A DNA stretch of 64,000 nucleotides from Mumia sp. zg.B17 (GTDB lineage Bacteria; Actinomycetota; Actinomycetes; Propionibacteriales; Nocardioidaceae), in contig NZ_JAHWCI010000001.1 in NCBI RefSeq assembly GCF_019550915.1, positions 231,119 to 295,118 of the forward strand. The letters are read 5' to 3'. The notes beneath the pieces were generated by a model. It did not search any database and had not been told where the DNA came from. It was given only the letters and a program-made list of their open reading frames with translations. Numbering within the stretch: the first letter of the stretch is position 1; each line of letters opens with the position of its first letter. The position numbers and the translations under genes were made by a program. Shown one piece after another: positions 17,959-26,990 of this stretch.

Positions 17959-18951
17959 ATGGTCGATCGCGACGGCTCGTTCCCTGACGTCCGGCCCCGA
18001 CGTCTCCGCACCACGCCGGCCATGCGCCGGCTGGTCTCGGAGACGTCGGTCGAGGCGCGACAGCTGGTGCTGCCGATGTTCGTGGCGGAAGGGCTCACCG
18101 AGCCGCGAGCCATCTCGAGCATGCCGGGGGTCGTCCAGCACACGCGCGACTCGGCACGCAAGGCGGTCGCCGAAGCCGCGGAGCTGGGTCTCGGGGGAGT
18201 CATGCTGTTCGGGGTGCCCACCCGCAAGGACGCCACCGGCTCGGGCGCGACCGACGAGGACGGGATCCTCAACGTGGCGATCCGCGACGCGCGCTCCGAG
18301 GTGGGGGACGAGCTCGTGGTGATGTCGGACCTGTGCCTCGACGAATTCACCGACCACGGGCACTGCGGTGTGCTCGACGCCGAGGGGCGCGTGGACAACG
18401 ACGCGACCCTGGAGATCTATGCCGAGATGGCGCTCGCCCAGGCTCGGGCGGGCGCCCACCTGCTCGGACCCAGCGGGATGATGGACGGACAGGTCGGGGT
18501 CGTACGGCGGGCGCTGGACGCCGAAGGCTTCACCGACACCGGCGTGCTCGCCTACGCAGCGAAGTACGCGTCGGCCTTCTACGGGCCGTTCCGCGAGGCC
18601 GTCGACTCGACGCTGGTCGGCGACCGGCGTACGTACCAGCAGGACCCGGCCAACGGTCGCGAGGCCCTGCGCGAGGTCGCCCTCGACGTCGCGGAGGGTG
18701 CGGACCTGGTGATGGTGAAGCCGGCGATGGGCTTCCTCGACGTCGTCGCCTCGGTGCGCGCCTCCGTCGACGTGCCCGTGGCGGCGTACAACATCTCTGG
18801 CGAGTACGCGATGGTCGAAGCGGCCGCCGCGCAGGGCTGGATCGACCGTGAGGCGGCGATCGCCGAGACCCTCGTGTCGATCCGGCGTGCCGGAGCCGAC
18901 ATCGTGCTCACCTACTGGGCGAGCGAGTTCGCCGCGCGGCTCGCACGCTGA
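17959..18951 (+). CDS. hemB: Delta-aminolevulinic acid dehydratase (porphobilinogen synthase)
   Basis: Condenses two 5-aminolevulinates to porphobilinogen. The 330-residue enzyme has the metal region [14 protein letters not shown], a mixed Cys/Asp set between the zinc-type Cys triad and the magnesium-type, and the Schiff-base lysines in [12 protein letters not shown] and LVMVKPAMG. The ATG lies 2 bp after the hemD stop, so it is the last gene of the rex-hemA-hemC-hemD-hemB operon. It converges with the lytic transglycosylase gene 15 bp downstream, without an obvious terminator. Confidence 0.97.
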   Translation: MVDRDGSFPDVRPRRLRTTPAMRRLVSETSVEARQLVLPMFVAEGLTEPRAISSMPGVVQHTRDSARKAVAEAAELGLGGVMLFGVPTRKDATGSGATDEDGILNVAIRDARSEVGDELVVMSDLCLDEFTDHGHCGVLDAEGRVDNDATLEIYAEMALAQARAGAHLLGPSGMMDGQVGVVRRALDAEGFTDTGVLAYAAKYASAFYGPFREAVDSTLVGDRRTYQQDPANGREALREVALDVAEGADLVMVKPAMGFLDVVASVRASVDVPVAAYNISGEYAMVEAAAAQGWIDREAAIAETLVSIRRAGADIVLTYWASEFAARLAR

Positions 18952-18966
18952 GCCTGGCCTCCGCGG

Positions 18967-20370
18967 TCAGACGGCGGCGGCGCGGGCGGCGGCCTTCGCC
19001 GCCTCGGTGCCGTTGGGAGCAGCCCCGACGTAGGCCGCGATGCACGTCTGGAGCGTGTCTGCACTGACGTCGAGCGTCGCGCAGAACGCCTGGGCCAGCT
19101 CTGCCGTCGTCGGCTCCGGGTCCGGCTCCGTCGTGGCGGGCGGCTCGGTCGTGGCGGGCGGCTCGGTCGTGGCGGGCGGCTCGGTCGTCGGAGGCGTCGT
19201 CGGGTCGGTCGGGTCGGTCGGCGGCTTGGTGGGATCCGTCGGCGGCTTGGTCGGCGGCTTGGTCGGCGGCGTGGTCGGCGGCTTCGTGGGATCCGTCGGA
19301 GGCTTGGTGGGATCCGTCGGAGGCTTGGTCGGCGGCTTCGTGGGAACCGTCGGCGTGCCGGGCTTGGGCGAGGTGATGCCGCCGGGGTCGAGCGGCTTCG
19401 GCGTCGGCGGCTTCTCGATCCCGAGCGCCACGATCGTCGGCGTCGGCTGCGAACCGCCGGCTCCAGGGCCACCGGGAACGCCGGCGGCCGGAGGTCGGGG
19501 TCCGACCGGCCCGAGCGGCGCGACCGGGCTGCTCGGGTAGGGGAAGCTGGGGAGAATCGAGACGGGGCTGGACGATCCGTACCTCGCCGCGAGCGCGAGC
19601 ACCTGGTCGGCGTACGCCGTCGAACGGTTGTAGGACATGAGGGCGGCGCGCGCGCCTGCCTCGACGCTGAGGTCGTGGCCGCCCACGCAGAGGTAGACCG
19701 CCGCGCCGAGCGCTGCGTCGTTCATGTTGTTGGGGTCGGCCTTGCCGTCGCCGTCGGCGTCCACGCCGACCGAGGACCACGTGGAGGGGATGAACTGCAT
19801 CGGGCCGACCGCGCGGTCCCACTTCGCGTCGCCGTCCCAGGCGCCCTTGTCGGTGTCCGGGATGCGTGCGGTGTTGTTGGTGCCGTCGAGCGCGATGCCG
19901 ATGATGGCGCGCGAGGTGGCGCCGGTGCTGGTCACCGTCGCGCCGCCGAACTGGCCGTGGTTGGACTCGACCCGGCCGATCGCGGCGAGGAGCTCCCAGG
20001 ACAGCTTGCACTCCGGCTTGGTGACCGCCATGACGTTGGCGGCACGCTGGTAGGCGGCGAGCGCGGGTCCGGGGATGTCCGACGGTGCGCCGACGAGCGC
20101 GGCGGGAGTGACGGCGTTGCTGGACGACTGCTGCTCGACGGGGTCCTGGAGGGGCGTGACCTGGAGGTCGGGGCCGGTGACCGGGACCTGCGGGGAGCCC
20201 TCGGCGTACGCGGAGTAGGCGGCGCTGTCCACAGGCCCGGGCTGCTTGGGAAGGGCGACGGCAGCGCCCCAGGCGCCGGCGATCATCGCGCAGGGCAGGA
20301 GCGCAGCGGTGGTCTGCCACCAGCTGGTGCGCTTGCCGTTGGCCTTCTGGCCTCTGCGTGCTGCCCCCAT
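18967..20370 (-). CDS. Secreted lytic transglycosylase with Thr/Pro-rich wall-spanning stalk
   Basis: A 467-residue exported protein. The N-terminal basic stretch and one hydrophobic segment (TAALLPCAMIAGAWGAAVAL, about 19-38) look like an uncleaved anchor or signal. The SLT-like domain (about 115-280) has AAIGRVESNHGQFGG, with the catalytic Glu, and GPMQFIPSTW. About 355-425 is a stalk of PTKPP/DPTKPP repeats followed by PATTE repeats. The C-terminal 45 residues hold two Cys (FCATLDVS, LQTCIAAYVG), perhaps disulfide-linked. It probably cleaves peptidoglycan between N-acetylmuramic acid and N-acetylglucosamine. The ATG at 20370 follows GAGGGAG; earlier GTG codons lie at or before the predicted transcription start. 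Confidence 0.88.
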   Translation of the reverse strand: MGAARRGQKANGKRTSWWQTTAALLPCAMIAGAWGAAVALPKQPGPVDSAAYSAYAEGSPQVPVTGPDLQVTPLQDPVEQQSSSNAVTPAALVGAPSDIPGPALAAYQRAANVMAVTKPECKLSWELLAAIGRVESNHGQFGGATVTSTGATSRAIIGIALDGTNNTARIPDTDKGAWDGDAKWDRAVGPMQFIPSTWSSVGVDADGDGKADPNNMNDAALGAAVYLCVGGHDLSVEAGARAALMSYNRSTAYADQVLALAARYGSSSPVSILPSFPYPSSPVAPLGPVGPRPPAAGVPGGPGAGGSQPTPTIVALGIEKPPTPKPLDPGGITSPKPGTPTVPTKPPTKPPTDPTKPPTDPTKPPTTPPTKPPTKPPTDPTKPPTDPTDPTTPPTTEPPATTEPPATTEPPATTEPDPEPTTAELAQAFCATLDVSADTLQTCIAAYVGAAPNGTEAAKAAARAAAV

Positions 20371-20431
20371 GCCGCCGATCAACTCCCTCGTGGCCCGAAC
20401 CCGAACCTGGTGTGACACTGTCCGTCCACCG

Positions 20432-20446
20432 CTCACCCTAGGTGAG
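20432..20446 (-). promoter_or_regulatory. Palindrome overlapping the lytic transglycosylase -10 box
   Basis: CTCACC-CTA-GGTGAG is a perfect 6-bp inverted repeat. On the minus strand it contains TAGGGT (20435-20440), a candidate -10 that would give a leader of about 58 nt. A repressor bound here would block transcription; the regulator is unknown. Confidence 0.4.
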
Positions 20447-20580
20447 GGTGGCGTGATGTGGCCACCGTCTCAGCACATCCTTAGCCTCCAGCCTAGACGC
20501 GATGTTGGGTCACCGCCGCGTACCTGCGGAGCCCGCGGACCGCCGCCGCTCGTCGGCTCGGGCGCGCTTGGCCCGTCAGG

Positions 20581-20586
20581 GACAAT
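20581..20586 (+). promoter_or_regulatory. -10 box GACAAT of hemL
   Basis: Ends 6 nt before the GTG at 20593. Confidence 0.45.
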
Positions 20587-20592
20587 GGCAGG

Positions 20593-21906
20593 GTGTCCGG
20601 ATCCGAGATCTCCCATCAGCTGTTCGATCGCGCCCGTGCCGTGTCGCCGGGTGGAGTGAACTCCCCGGTCCGCGCCTTCCGCGCTGTCGGGGGCACGCCC
20701 CGCTTCATGCGCGAGGGTCGCGGCGCGATCCTCACCGACGTCGACGGCAACACCTACGTCGACCTGGTGGCCTCCTGGGGGCCGATGCTCCTGGGCCACG
20801 CGCGCCCAGAGGTCATCGAGGCCGTCCGCGACGCGGCGAGTCGTGGGACCTCCTTCGGCACGCCGAGCGAGCCGGAGGTCGCCCTGGCCGAGGAGATCGT
20901 CGCTCGTACCCCGGTCGACCTGGTGCGCATGGTGTCCTCGGGCACCGAAGCCACCATGTCGGCGATCCGGCTGGCCCGCGGCTGGACCGGCCGCGACCTG
21001 ATCGTGAAGTTCGCCGGCTGCTACCACGGCCACGTCGACGCGCTCCTGGTCGAGGCGGGCTCGGGCGTCGTCACGTTCGGGCTCCCGGGCACGCCGGGCA
21101 TCCCCACGGCGTCGACCGCACAGACGATCGTGCTGCCCTACAACGACCGCGAGGCCGTCGCGGCGGCCTTCGCCGAGCACGGCGCGCAGATCGCCTGCGT
21201 CATCACCGAGGCTGCGCCCGGCAACATGGGCGCCGTCCCGCCGCTTCCCGGCTTCAACGCGTTCCTTGCCGAGACCTGCCGGTCCCACGGCGCCCTGTTC
21301 GTCTCCGACGAGGTCATGACCGGCTTCCGGGTCAGCCGCAGCGGGCACTGGGGTCTGGACGGTGCCCACGAAGGGTGGGCCCCCGACCTGATGACGTTCG
21401 GCAAGGTCATGGGTGGTGGGTTCCCCGCGGCGGCGTTCGGTGGTCGCGAGGAGATCATGCGACAGCTCGCACCGGAGGGTCCGGTCTACCAGGCGGGCAC
21501 CCTCTCGGGGAACCCGGTGGCCACGACAGCCGGCCTCACGACGCTGCGCCTGGCCACCGACGACGTGTACGCCCACCTCGACGCCGTCTCGACCACCCTC
21601 CAGGGGTTGGTGGACAAGGCCCTCGACGCGGCCGGTGTGCCTCATGTCGTCCAGGCCGCGGGCAACCTCTTCAGCGCCTTCCTCGGCCGTACGGACGCCG
21701 TCGTCGACTTCGCCGACGCGCAGGCGCAGAGCCAGCCGGCGTACCGGGCGTTCTTCCACGCGATGCTCGACAACGGCGTCTACCTGCCGCCGAGCGCGTT
21801 CGAGGCGTGGTTCGTCTCTCACGCCCTCGACGACGATGCCCTCGACACCGTCGAGCGGGCTCTCGTGCCGGCGGCCCAGGCTGCCGCCGAGGCGCTCCGG
21901 GCCTGA
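20593..21906 (+). CDS. hemL: Glutamate-1-semialdehyde 2,1-aminomutase
   Basis: PLP enzyme that converts glutamate-1-semialdehyde to 5-aminolevulinate, the step after HemA. The 437-residue product begins with the family hallmark [13 protein letters not shown], has [20 protein letters not shown] and [11 protein letters not shown], and carries the PLP Lys in [16 protein letters not shown]. It is separated from the main hem operon by the convergent transglycosylase gene and has its own leaderless promoter, so Rex control is not evident. The gap of 72 bp to the next gene holds another -10 box. Confidence 0.97.
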   Translation: MSGSEISHQLFDRARAVSPGGVNSPVRAFRAVGGTPRFMREGRGAILTDVDGNTYVDLVASWGPMLLGHARPEVIEAVRDAASRGTSFGTPSEPEVALAEEIVARTPVDLVRMVSSGTEATMSAIRLARGWTGRDLIVKFAGCYHGHVDALLVEAGSGVVTFGLPGTPGIPTASTAQTIVLPYNDREAVAAAFAEHGAQIACVITEAAPGNMGAVPPLPGFNAFLAETCRSHGALFVSDEVMTGFRVSRSGHWGLDGAHEGWAPDLMTFGKVMGGGFPAAAFGGREEIMRQLAPEGPVYQAGTLSGNPVATTAGLTTLRLATDDVYAHLDAVSTTLQGLVDKALDAAGVPHVVQAAGNLFSAFLGRTDAVVDFADAQAQSQPAYRAFFHAMLDNGVYLPPSAFEAWFVSHALDDDALDTVERALVPAAQAAAEALRA

Positions 21907-21966
21907 CCGGCGTGCCTTCTCGGCCCTGCTGGGCGACCACCCCACCGCAATCCTCGAACGACCCGC

Positions 21967-21972
21967 GAGAAT
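21967..21972 (+). promoter_or_regulatory. -10 box GAGAAT of the histidine phosphatase gene
   Basis: Ends 6 nt before the ATG at 21979; probably drives the whole cytochrome c maturation operon. Confidence 0.45.
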
Positions 21973-21978
21973 GACCCC

Positions 21979-22635
21979 ATGACGACCCAGGACCGCACCA
22001 TCGTCCACCTGATGCGGCACGGCGAGGTGCACAACCCCGCTGGTGTCCTCTACGGACGCCTCCCCGACTACCACCTCTCCGACCTTGGCCGCCAGATGGC
22101 CGAGCGGGGCGCGGAGTACTTCGACGGTGGCGACGTCACGCACCTGGTGGCCTCGCCCCTCGAGCGCGCGCAGGAGACGATGCAGCCCATCGCCGCGACG
22201 CTGGGCCTCGAGGTGACCACCGATCCGCGTGTCATCGAGGCGGGCAACCGGTTCGAGGGCAAGACGTTCGGCGTCGGTGACGGGTCCCTCCGGCACCCCG
22301 TCACGTGGTGGATGCTGCGCAACCCCTCCAAGCCGTCCTGGGGCGAGCCGTACACGCAGATCGCCGCCCGGATGCTCGCCGCGATGGCGGACGCACGGGA
22401 CGCGGCGCGCGGGCACGAGGCCGTGATCGTCTCGCACCAGCTGCCGATCTGGGTCTCACGGCTGACCGTCGAGCGACGCCGCTACCTCCACGACCCCCGC
22501 CGACGCCAGTGCTCCCTCGCGAGCGTCACCTCGGTGACCTACGAGGGCGACGTGCCGGTGGCGGTCGCCTACAACGAGCCGGCCGGTGACCTCATCCCCG
22601 CCAAGCTGCGCAAGAAGTTCGTCGGCGGCGCATGA
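21979..22635 (+). CDS. Histidine phosphatase superfamily protein
   Basis: A 218-residue phosphoglycerate-mutase-fold enzyme. The phospho-His motif LMRHGEVHNP is at about 11-20, the second catalytic His is in AVIVSHQLPIW near 155, and VASPLERAQET is the supporting Arg loop. The family includes mutases and broad phosphatases; the substrate is not evident. Its TGA overlaps the next gene's ATG, so it leads the TlpA-CcdA-ResB-CcsB operon, as Rv0525 does in M. tuberculosis. Confidence 0.88.
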   Translation: MTTQDRTIVHLMRHGEVHNPAGVLYGRLPDYHLSDLGRQMAERGAEYFDGGDVTHLVASPLERAQETMQPIAATLGLEVTTDPRVIEAGNRFEGKTFGVGDGSLRHPVTWWMLRNPSKPSWGEPYTQIAARMLAAMADARDAARGHEAVIVSHQLPIWVSRLTVERRRYLHDPRRRQCSLASVTSVTYEGDVPVAVAYNEPAGDLIPAKLRKKFVGGA

Positions 22636-23213
22636 CCTCCCACGCCATCCGTCCTCTCGCTGCGCGACTGCTCGCCTCCGTCGCCGCGGTGGCGCTGCTC
22701 GCCGGCTGCTCGTCGTCGACGCAGGCAGACGAGACGACGGGTGGCTTCGTGGCCGGCGACGGCAGCATCACCGTGCCGAAGCCGGCCGAGCGCGAGCCGG
22801 CCCCGGAGCTGTCCGGGGAGACCCTCGAGGGCGACCCGATCGCGCTGTCCGACTTCGCCGGCAAGACAGTCGTCGTGAACGTCTGGGGCTCGTGGTGCGC
22901 CGACTGCCGGGTCGAGGCGCCCGCGTTCGCCGCGCTCGACGCCGAGACCGGTGACGACGTGCAGTTCCTGGGCATCAATATCCGCGACTCCCGCGCGGCC
23001 GCGCTGGCCTACGACGAGAACTTCGACATCGGCTACCCCTCGATCTTCGACCGCACCGGTCAGGCCGTGCTCGGCTTCCGCGACAGCCTCCCGTCGATGG
23101 CGGTCCCGACGACCTGGGTGATCGCCCCGGACGGGACCGTCTCGGCCCGCATCCTCGGCTCGATCACGGAGTCGACGCTGCGGGGTCTCATCGAGGAAGC
23201 GGGAGCGGTCTGA
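22632..23213 (+). CDS. TlpA/ResA-type thioredoxin-fold lipoprotein
   Basis: A 193-residue exported thiol-disulfide protein. The signal peptide ends in the lipobox LLAGC at about residue 25, so the protein is anchored outside the membrane by lipidation. The redox motif is WGSWCADCRVEAP (WCxxC near 94-97), and the cis-Pro region is SMAVPTTWVI. It should reduce apocytochrome c cysteines using electrons from CcdA. It is translationally coupled on both sides. Confidence 0.93.
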   Translation: MTSHAIRPLAARLLASVAAVALLAGCSSSTQADETTGGFVAGDGSITVPKPAEREPAPELSGETLEGDPIALSDFAGKTVVVNVWGSWCADCRVEAPAFAALDAETGDDVQFLGINIRDSRAAALAYDENFDIGYPSIFDRTGQAVLGFRDSLPSMAVPTTWVIAPDGTVSARILGSITESTLRGLIEEAGAV

Positions 23214-23974
23214 TGGGTGGATGGGCCTCAGACGCCGTCATGTCCGGATCGCTGCTGGTCGCCACGGCCGTCGCGCTCCTGGCAGGGCTCGTGTCCTTCT
23301 TCTCGCCGTGCGTCGTGCCGTTGCTCCCGGGTTATCTCTCCTACGTCTCGGGGATGACCGCGGCCGAGGTGGCGGCAGACGGCAAGTCGGCCAGGCAGCG
23401 CGGGAGACTGCTCGCCGGCGCGGTGCTCTTCGTGCTGGGCTTCAGCGCCGTCTTCGTCTCCTACGGGGTGCTCTTCGGCTCGATCGGCTACGAGCTCAGG
23501 GAGTACGAGCGGCCGATCGCGATCGTGATGGGAGTCGTCGTCATCGTCTTGGGCCTGGGCTTCATGGGCTTCGTCCCGTGGCTCCAGCGTGACGTCCGGA
23601 TCCACGCCGTGCCGTCGGTCGGCCTCGCGGTCGCCCCGCTGCTCGGGGTGCTGTTCGCGATCGGGTGGACGCCGTGCATCGGGCCCGCGCTGGGCGCGGT
23701 GCTCACCCTCGCCTACGGCGAGGGCACGGCGGGTCGTGGCGCGTTCCTCACTTTCGTGTACTGCCTCGGGCTGGGCATCCCGTTCCTGCTGGCGGCGGTG
23801 GCGTTCAGCCGCTTCGCGCGGGCGACCTCCTGGGTGCGCAGGCACCAGCGGGTGATCTCCCTCGTGGGTGGAGGGTTGCTCGTCGTCGTCGGCGTGCTCC
23901 TCGTGACAGGGCTGTGGGGGCAGCTGATGACGGAGCTGACCTCGTGGGTCGGCAGCTTCAGGCCGGTGGTGTGA
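23213..23974 (+). CDS. ccdA: Cytochrome c biogenesis protein CcdA
   Basis: A 253-residue membrane protein with six hydrophobic segments that passes reducing power from cytoplasmic thioredoxin to extracytoplasmic thiol proteins. The two redox Cys occur in FFSPCVVPLLPGYLSYVSG and IGWTPCIGPALGAVL, the family hallmarks. It starts within the TlpA-like stop (TGATG) and overlaps ResB by one base. An internal ATG at 23240 is possible. Part of the Ccs system II set. Confidence 0.95.
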   Translation: MGGWASDAVMSGSLLVATAVALLAGLVSFFSPCVVPLLPGYLSYVSGMTAAEVAADGKSARQRGRLLAGAVLFVLGFSAVFVSYGVLFGSIGYELREYERPIAIVMGVVVIVLGLGFMGFVPWLQRDVRIHAVPSVGLAVAPLLGVLFAIGWTPCIGPALGAVLTLAYGEGTAGRGAFLTFVYCLGLGIPFLLAAVAFSRFARATSWVRRHQRVISLVGGGLLVVVGVLLVTGLWGQLMTELTSWVGSFRPVV

Positions 23975-25659
23975 TGGCAGACGATCGACGGGCTCCGACC
24001 AAGAAGGGCCGTGGAGGCGCTGCCCCGGCGCTCTCGTTCGTGGAGACGGCCCGGTGGGCGTGGCGACAGCTGACGTCGATGCGTACGGCGCTGTTCCTCC
24101 TGCTCCTGCTCGCGCTCGCGGCGGTCCCGGGCTCGATCGTGCCGCAGCGGTCGGTCGACGCCCGCGCCGTCCAGGCCTACTTCGAGCGTCACCCCGACCT
24201 GGCGCCTGTGCTCGACACGCTGGGGGCCTTCCACGTCTACACGTCGGTCTGGTTCAGCGCGATCTACATCCTGCTGATGGTGTCGCTGGTGGGCTGCATC
24301 ATCCCGCGCGTGGGCGTGTATGCCTCCGCGCTGCGGGCCCGTCCGCCGCGTGCCCCCAAGAACTTCTCCCGGCTCCCGGCGTCGGCGACGTACGAGACGA
24401 CCGCCGACGTCGAGACGGTCCTGGCCGCCGCCCGGGGGGCCCTCGGTCGCGCCCGCAAGGACACGGTCACCGACGCCGACGCCTCCGGGGACGTCGTCGA
24501 GGGCGAGGTCCGTGCGGAGACCGGCTACCTGCGCGAGCTCGGCAACCTCGTCTTCCATGTCAGCCTCGTGGTCGTGCTGGTCGGCGTGGCGTCGATGAGC
24601 CTGCTCGGCTATCGCGGCAACGCCATCGTCACCGAGGGCAGCGGCTTCTCCAACACGCTCACCCAGTTCGACGAGTTCACCTCCGGGGGCCTGTTCGACA
24701 CCGACGACCTGCCGCCCTTCTCGCTGACGCTCGACGACTTCGACGCGACGTTCGAGACCGACGGACCGCAGCGCGGGGCGCCACGCGACTTCGTCGCGAC
24801 CGGGACCGTCACCGACCGCCCTGGTGACGAGCCGCGTCCGTACGAGCTGAAGGTCAACCATCCGCTGCGGGTCGACGGTGCGTCGGTCTACCTCGTGGGC
24901 CAGGGATATGCCCCGGTGATCCGGGTGAAGGACGGCAACGGTCGCGTCGTGTTCGAGGATGCGGTGCCGTTCCTTCCTTCCGACCCGAGCTACACGTCCA
25001 ACGGCGTGGTGAAGGTCGCCGACGCGCGACCCCAGCAGCTCGGCTTCCAGGGCTTCTTCCTCCCCACCGCCGTCTCGACCGGTGACGACGACATCCCGGT
25101 CTCGGCGCACCCGGCCGCCGCGAACCCGTTGCTCGGACTGTTCGCCTACTACGGCGACCTCGGGCTGGACGACGGCGAGACCCAGTCGGTCTACATCTTG
25201 GACAAGGACAACCTCACGCAGTTCACCGGTGACGACGGGGAGCCGTTGCGGATCATGCTCGGGCCGGGCCAGAGCGTCTCGCTCCCGGACGGCGCAGGGA
25301 CGGTCGAGTTCGTGGAGCTCCGGCAGTTCGTCCGCTTCCAGTTCAGCGCCCAGCCCGGCGTGATGGTTCCGCTGTGGGGCGTCTCGGTCGGCGTGATGGG
25401 TCTGATCCTGTCGCTGACGATCAGACCGCGACGGACGTGGGTCCGCGCTCGTCGACGCGAGGACGGCGTGACCGTGGTCGAGGTCGCCGCGCTGGACCGC
25501 GTCCCTCGCAGCGACGTCGCGCAGAGCGTCGACGACCTCACGGAGCGGCTCGTCGAGCGCACGGGGCATACTGGCAAGGACTACGACGCGGCGTCGGAGA
25601 CCGATGACGCCGCGGTGGGAGCGACAGGATCGCGCCGTACGAGCGAGGACGAGGGATGA
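23974..25659 (+). CDS. resB: Cytochrome c biogenesis protein ResB
   Basis: A 561-residue subunit of the system II cytochrome c synthase, which holds heme and apocytochrome at the outer membrane face. Membrane segments lie near 37-53, 80-105, 180-200 and 465-485, with a large extracytoplasmic domain between the last two. AAVPGSIVPQR after the first segment is a family signature. The ATG overlaps the ccdA stop by one base. A C-terminal cytoplasmic tail of about 75 residues is charged. Confidence 0.94.
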   Translation: MADDRRAPTKKGRGGAAPALSFVETARWAWRQLTSMRTALFLLLLLALAAVPGSIVPQRSVDARAVQAYFERHPDLAPVLDTLGAFHVYTSVWFSAIYILLMVSLVGCIIPRVGVYASALRARPPRAPKNFSRLPASATYETTADVETVLAAARGALGRARKDTVTDADASGDVVEGEVRAETGYLRELGNLVFHVSLVVVLVGVASMSLLGYRGNAIVTEGSGFSNTLTQFDEFTSGGLFDTDDLPPFSLTLDDFDATFETDGPQRGAPRDFVATGTVTDRPGDEPRPYELKVNHPLRVDGASVYLVGQGYAPVIRVKDGNGRVVFEDAVPFLPSDPSYTSNGVVKVADARPQQLGFQGFFLPTAVSTGDDDIPVSAHPAAANPLLGLFAYYGDLGLDDGETQSVYILDKDNLTQFTGDDGEPLRIMLGPGQSVSLPDGAGTVEFVELRQFVRFQFSAQPGVMVPLWGVSVGVMGLILSLTIRPRRTWVRARRREDGVTVVEVAALDRVPRSDVAQSVDDLTERLVERTGHTGKDYDAASETDDAAVGATGSRRTSEDEG

Positions 25660-26660
25660 CACTCGAGGACTGGGCCAACTTCTCCAACGCCGCGATCGCG
25701 TCGGCGACCGCGGTGCTGGCGCTGGCGTGGCTGGCGTCGGTCGCGCAGTGGGCGTTCGGCTCGAAGGCCGTCCGGGCCGAACGCTCGGCCCGCGCCGTCG
25801 AGCCCGCGCTCGCGGACGCGGCGATCTCGGTGGCTGGGTCGGGTGCTGGGTCGTCGGACGCCTCTGGCGCGACGACCACGGCGACGACCGACGCCGCGGC
25901 CGAGACCGCCGAGGAACGCTCCGACCTCTTCGGCCGTGTCGCGCTCTCGCTGACCGTCCTCGGCTTCCTCGTGCTCCTCGCCGGCGTCGTCGGGCGCGGT
26001 CTGGCGGCCGAGCGGGTCCCGTGGGGCAACATGTACGAGTTCGCGACCACCGGGATCGCCGTCGTCCTCGCCGGCTACCTCGTGATGGTCGTCCTCATGC
26101 AGGTCCAGTGGCTGGCGCCGATCGTCCTCGGCTTCTCGGTGGTCGTGCTCGGTCTTTCGATGACGGTGTACGTGCCGGCCGGTCCGCTCGTGCCGGCTCT
26201 CGACTCGTACTGGCTCGTCATCCACGTCATCTCGGCGATGGTCGCCGGCGCGGGCTTCCTCGTCGGGGCCGGCGCCTCGGTGCTCTACCTGCTGCGCGCC
26301 CGCGCCGACGCGAGGGGTGGCGCCAAGGGCTACCTCGGCCGGCTGCCCAAGGCCGCCGCGATGGACCAGCTCGCCTACCGCGTGACCGCCTTCTCGTTCC
26401 CTGTCTGGACGTTCGCGGCCCTGATCTCCGGGCCCATCTGGGCGGAGCATGCGTGGGGTCGTCCGTGGGGGTGGGACCCGAAGGAGGTCTGGGCGTTCAT
26501 CACCTGGGTGGCCTACGCCGGCTACCTCCACGCCCGCGCCACAGCGGGCTGGAAGGGCAGGGCCGCCGCGATCCTCGCCCTGATCGCGTTCGCGACGTTC
26601 GTGTTCAACTTCGTCGGCGTGAACCTCTTCTTCCCCGGCCTCCACTCGTACGCGAAGTAG
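25656..26660 (+). CDS. ccsB: Cytochrome c biogenesis protein CcsB (ResC)
   Basis: A 334-residue membrane protein, the other half of the cytochrome c synthase with ResB. The heme-binding WWD-type motif appears as WGRPWGWDPKEVWAFITW, flanked by conserved His in VIHVISAMV and ATAGW segments. About eight hydrophobic segments are present; a low-complexity Ala/Thr loop follows the first. The ATG overlaps the resB stop (ATGA). It ends 9 bp from the convergent PLDc_N gene; GCCTC/GAGGC (26660-26677) could form a weak shared hairpin. Confidence 0.95.
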   Translation: MTLEDWANFSNAAIASATAVLALAWLASVAQWAFGSKAVRAERSARAVEPALADAAISVAGSGAGSSDASGATTTATTDAAAETAEERSDLFGRVALSLTVLGFLVLLAGVVGRGLAAERVPWGNMYEFATTGIAVVLAGYLVMVVLMQVQWLAPIVLGFSVVVLGLSMTVYVPAGPLVPALDSYWLVIHVISAMVAGAGFLVGAGASVLYLLRARADARGGAKGYLGRLPKAAAMDQLAYRVTAFSFPVWTFAALISGPIWAEHAWGRPWGWDPKEVWAFITWVAYAGYLHARATAGWKGRAAAILALIAFATFVFNFVGVNLFFPGLHSYAK

Positions 26661-26669
26661 CCTCCGGGC

Positions 26670-26927
26670 TCAGAGGCCCCGCAGGAAGTCGGGGTCGTCG
26701 TCCGGGCCGCGCGCGATGGGGCGCTGGGGCCGCGGAGGGCCGGCAGGCTTGGTGCGCACCTTGCCGAAGACGAGCCACGTCGCGACTCCGAGGGCGGGCA
26801 CCAGCGCGACGATCGCCCAGAGCGGCTTCGGGAGATAACGGACCCGGTCCGGCGGTGTGGCGATGACGTCGAACAGCGCGTACACCGCGAACGCCACGAC
26901 GATGATGACCGGAATCGCCTTGCCCAT
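26670..26927 (-). CDS. Small PLDc_N-type membrane protein
   Basis: An 85-residue protein with two hydrophobic segments (about 4-22 and 36-55) linked by PDRVRYLPKPLWAIVALVP, which matches the phospholipase D-nuclease N-terminal (PLDc_N) family pattern. The C-terminal tail is basic and Pro-rich, then acidic. These proteins are small membrane proteins of unknown role despite the name. The start ATG is at 26927. Homologues occur near ccs/men genes in other actinobacteria as far as I recall. Confidence 0.85.
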   Translation of the reverse strand: MGKAIPVIIVVAFAVYALFDVIATPPDRVRYLPKPLWAIVALVPALGVATWLVFGKVRTKPAGPPRPQRPIARGPDDDPDFLRGL

Positions 26928-26978
26928 GCGGCCAGGGTACCGGTGCGCCCGAACCGTCGGCAGGCCCAGGAGCCGCCC

Positions 26979-26984
26979 TAGGCT
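26979..26984 (+). promoter_or_regulatory. -10 box TAGGCT of the threonine-dehydratase-like gene
   Basis: Ends 6 nt before the ATG at 26991. Confidence 0.55.
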
Positions 26985-26990
26985 GGCGAC

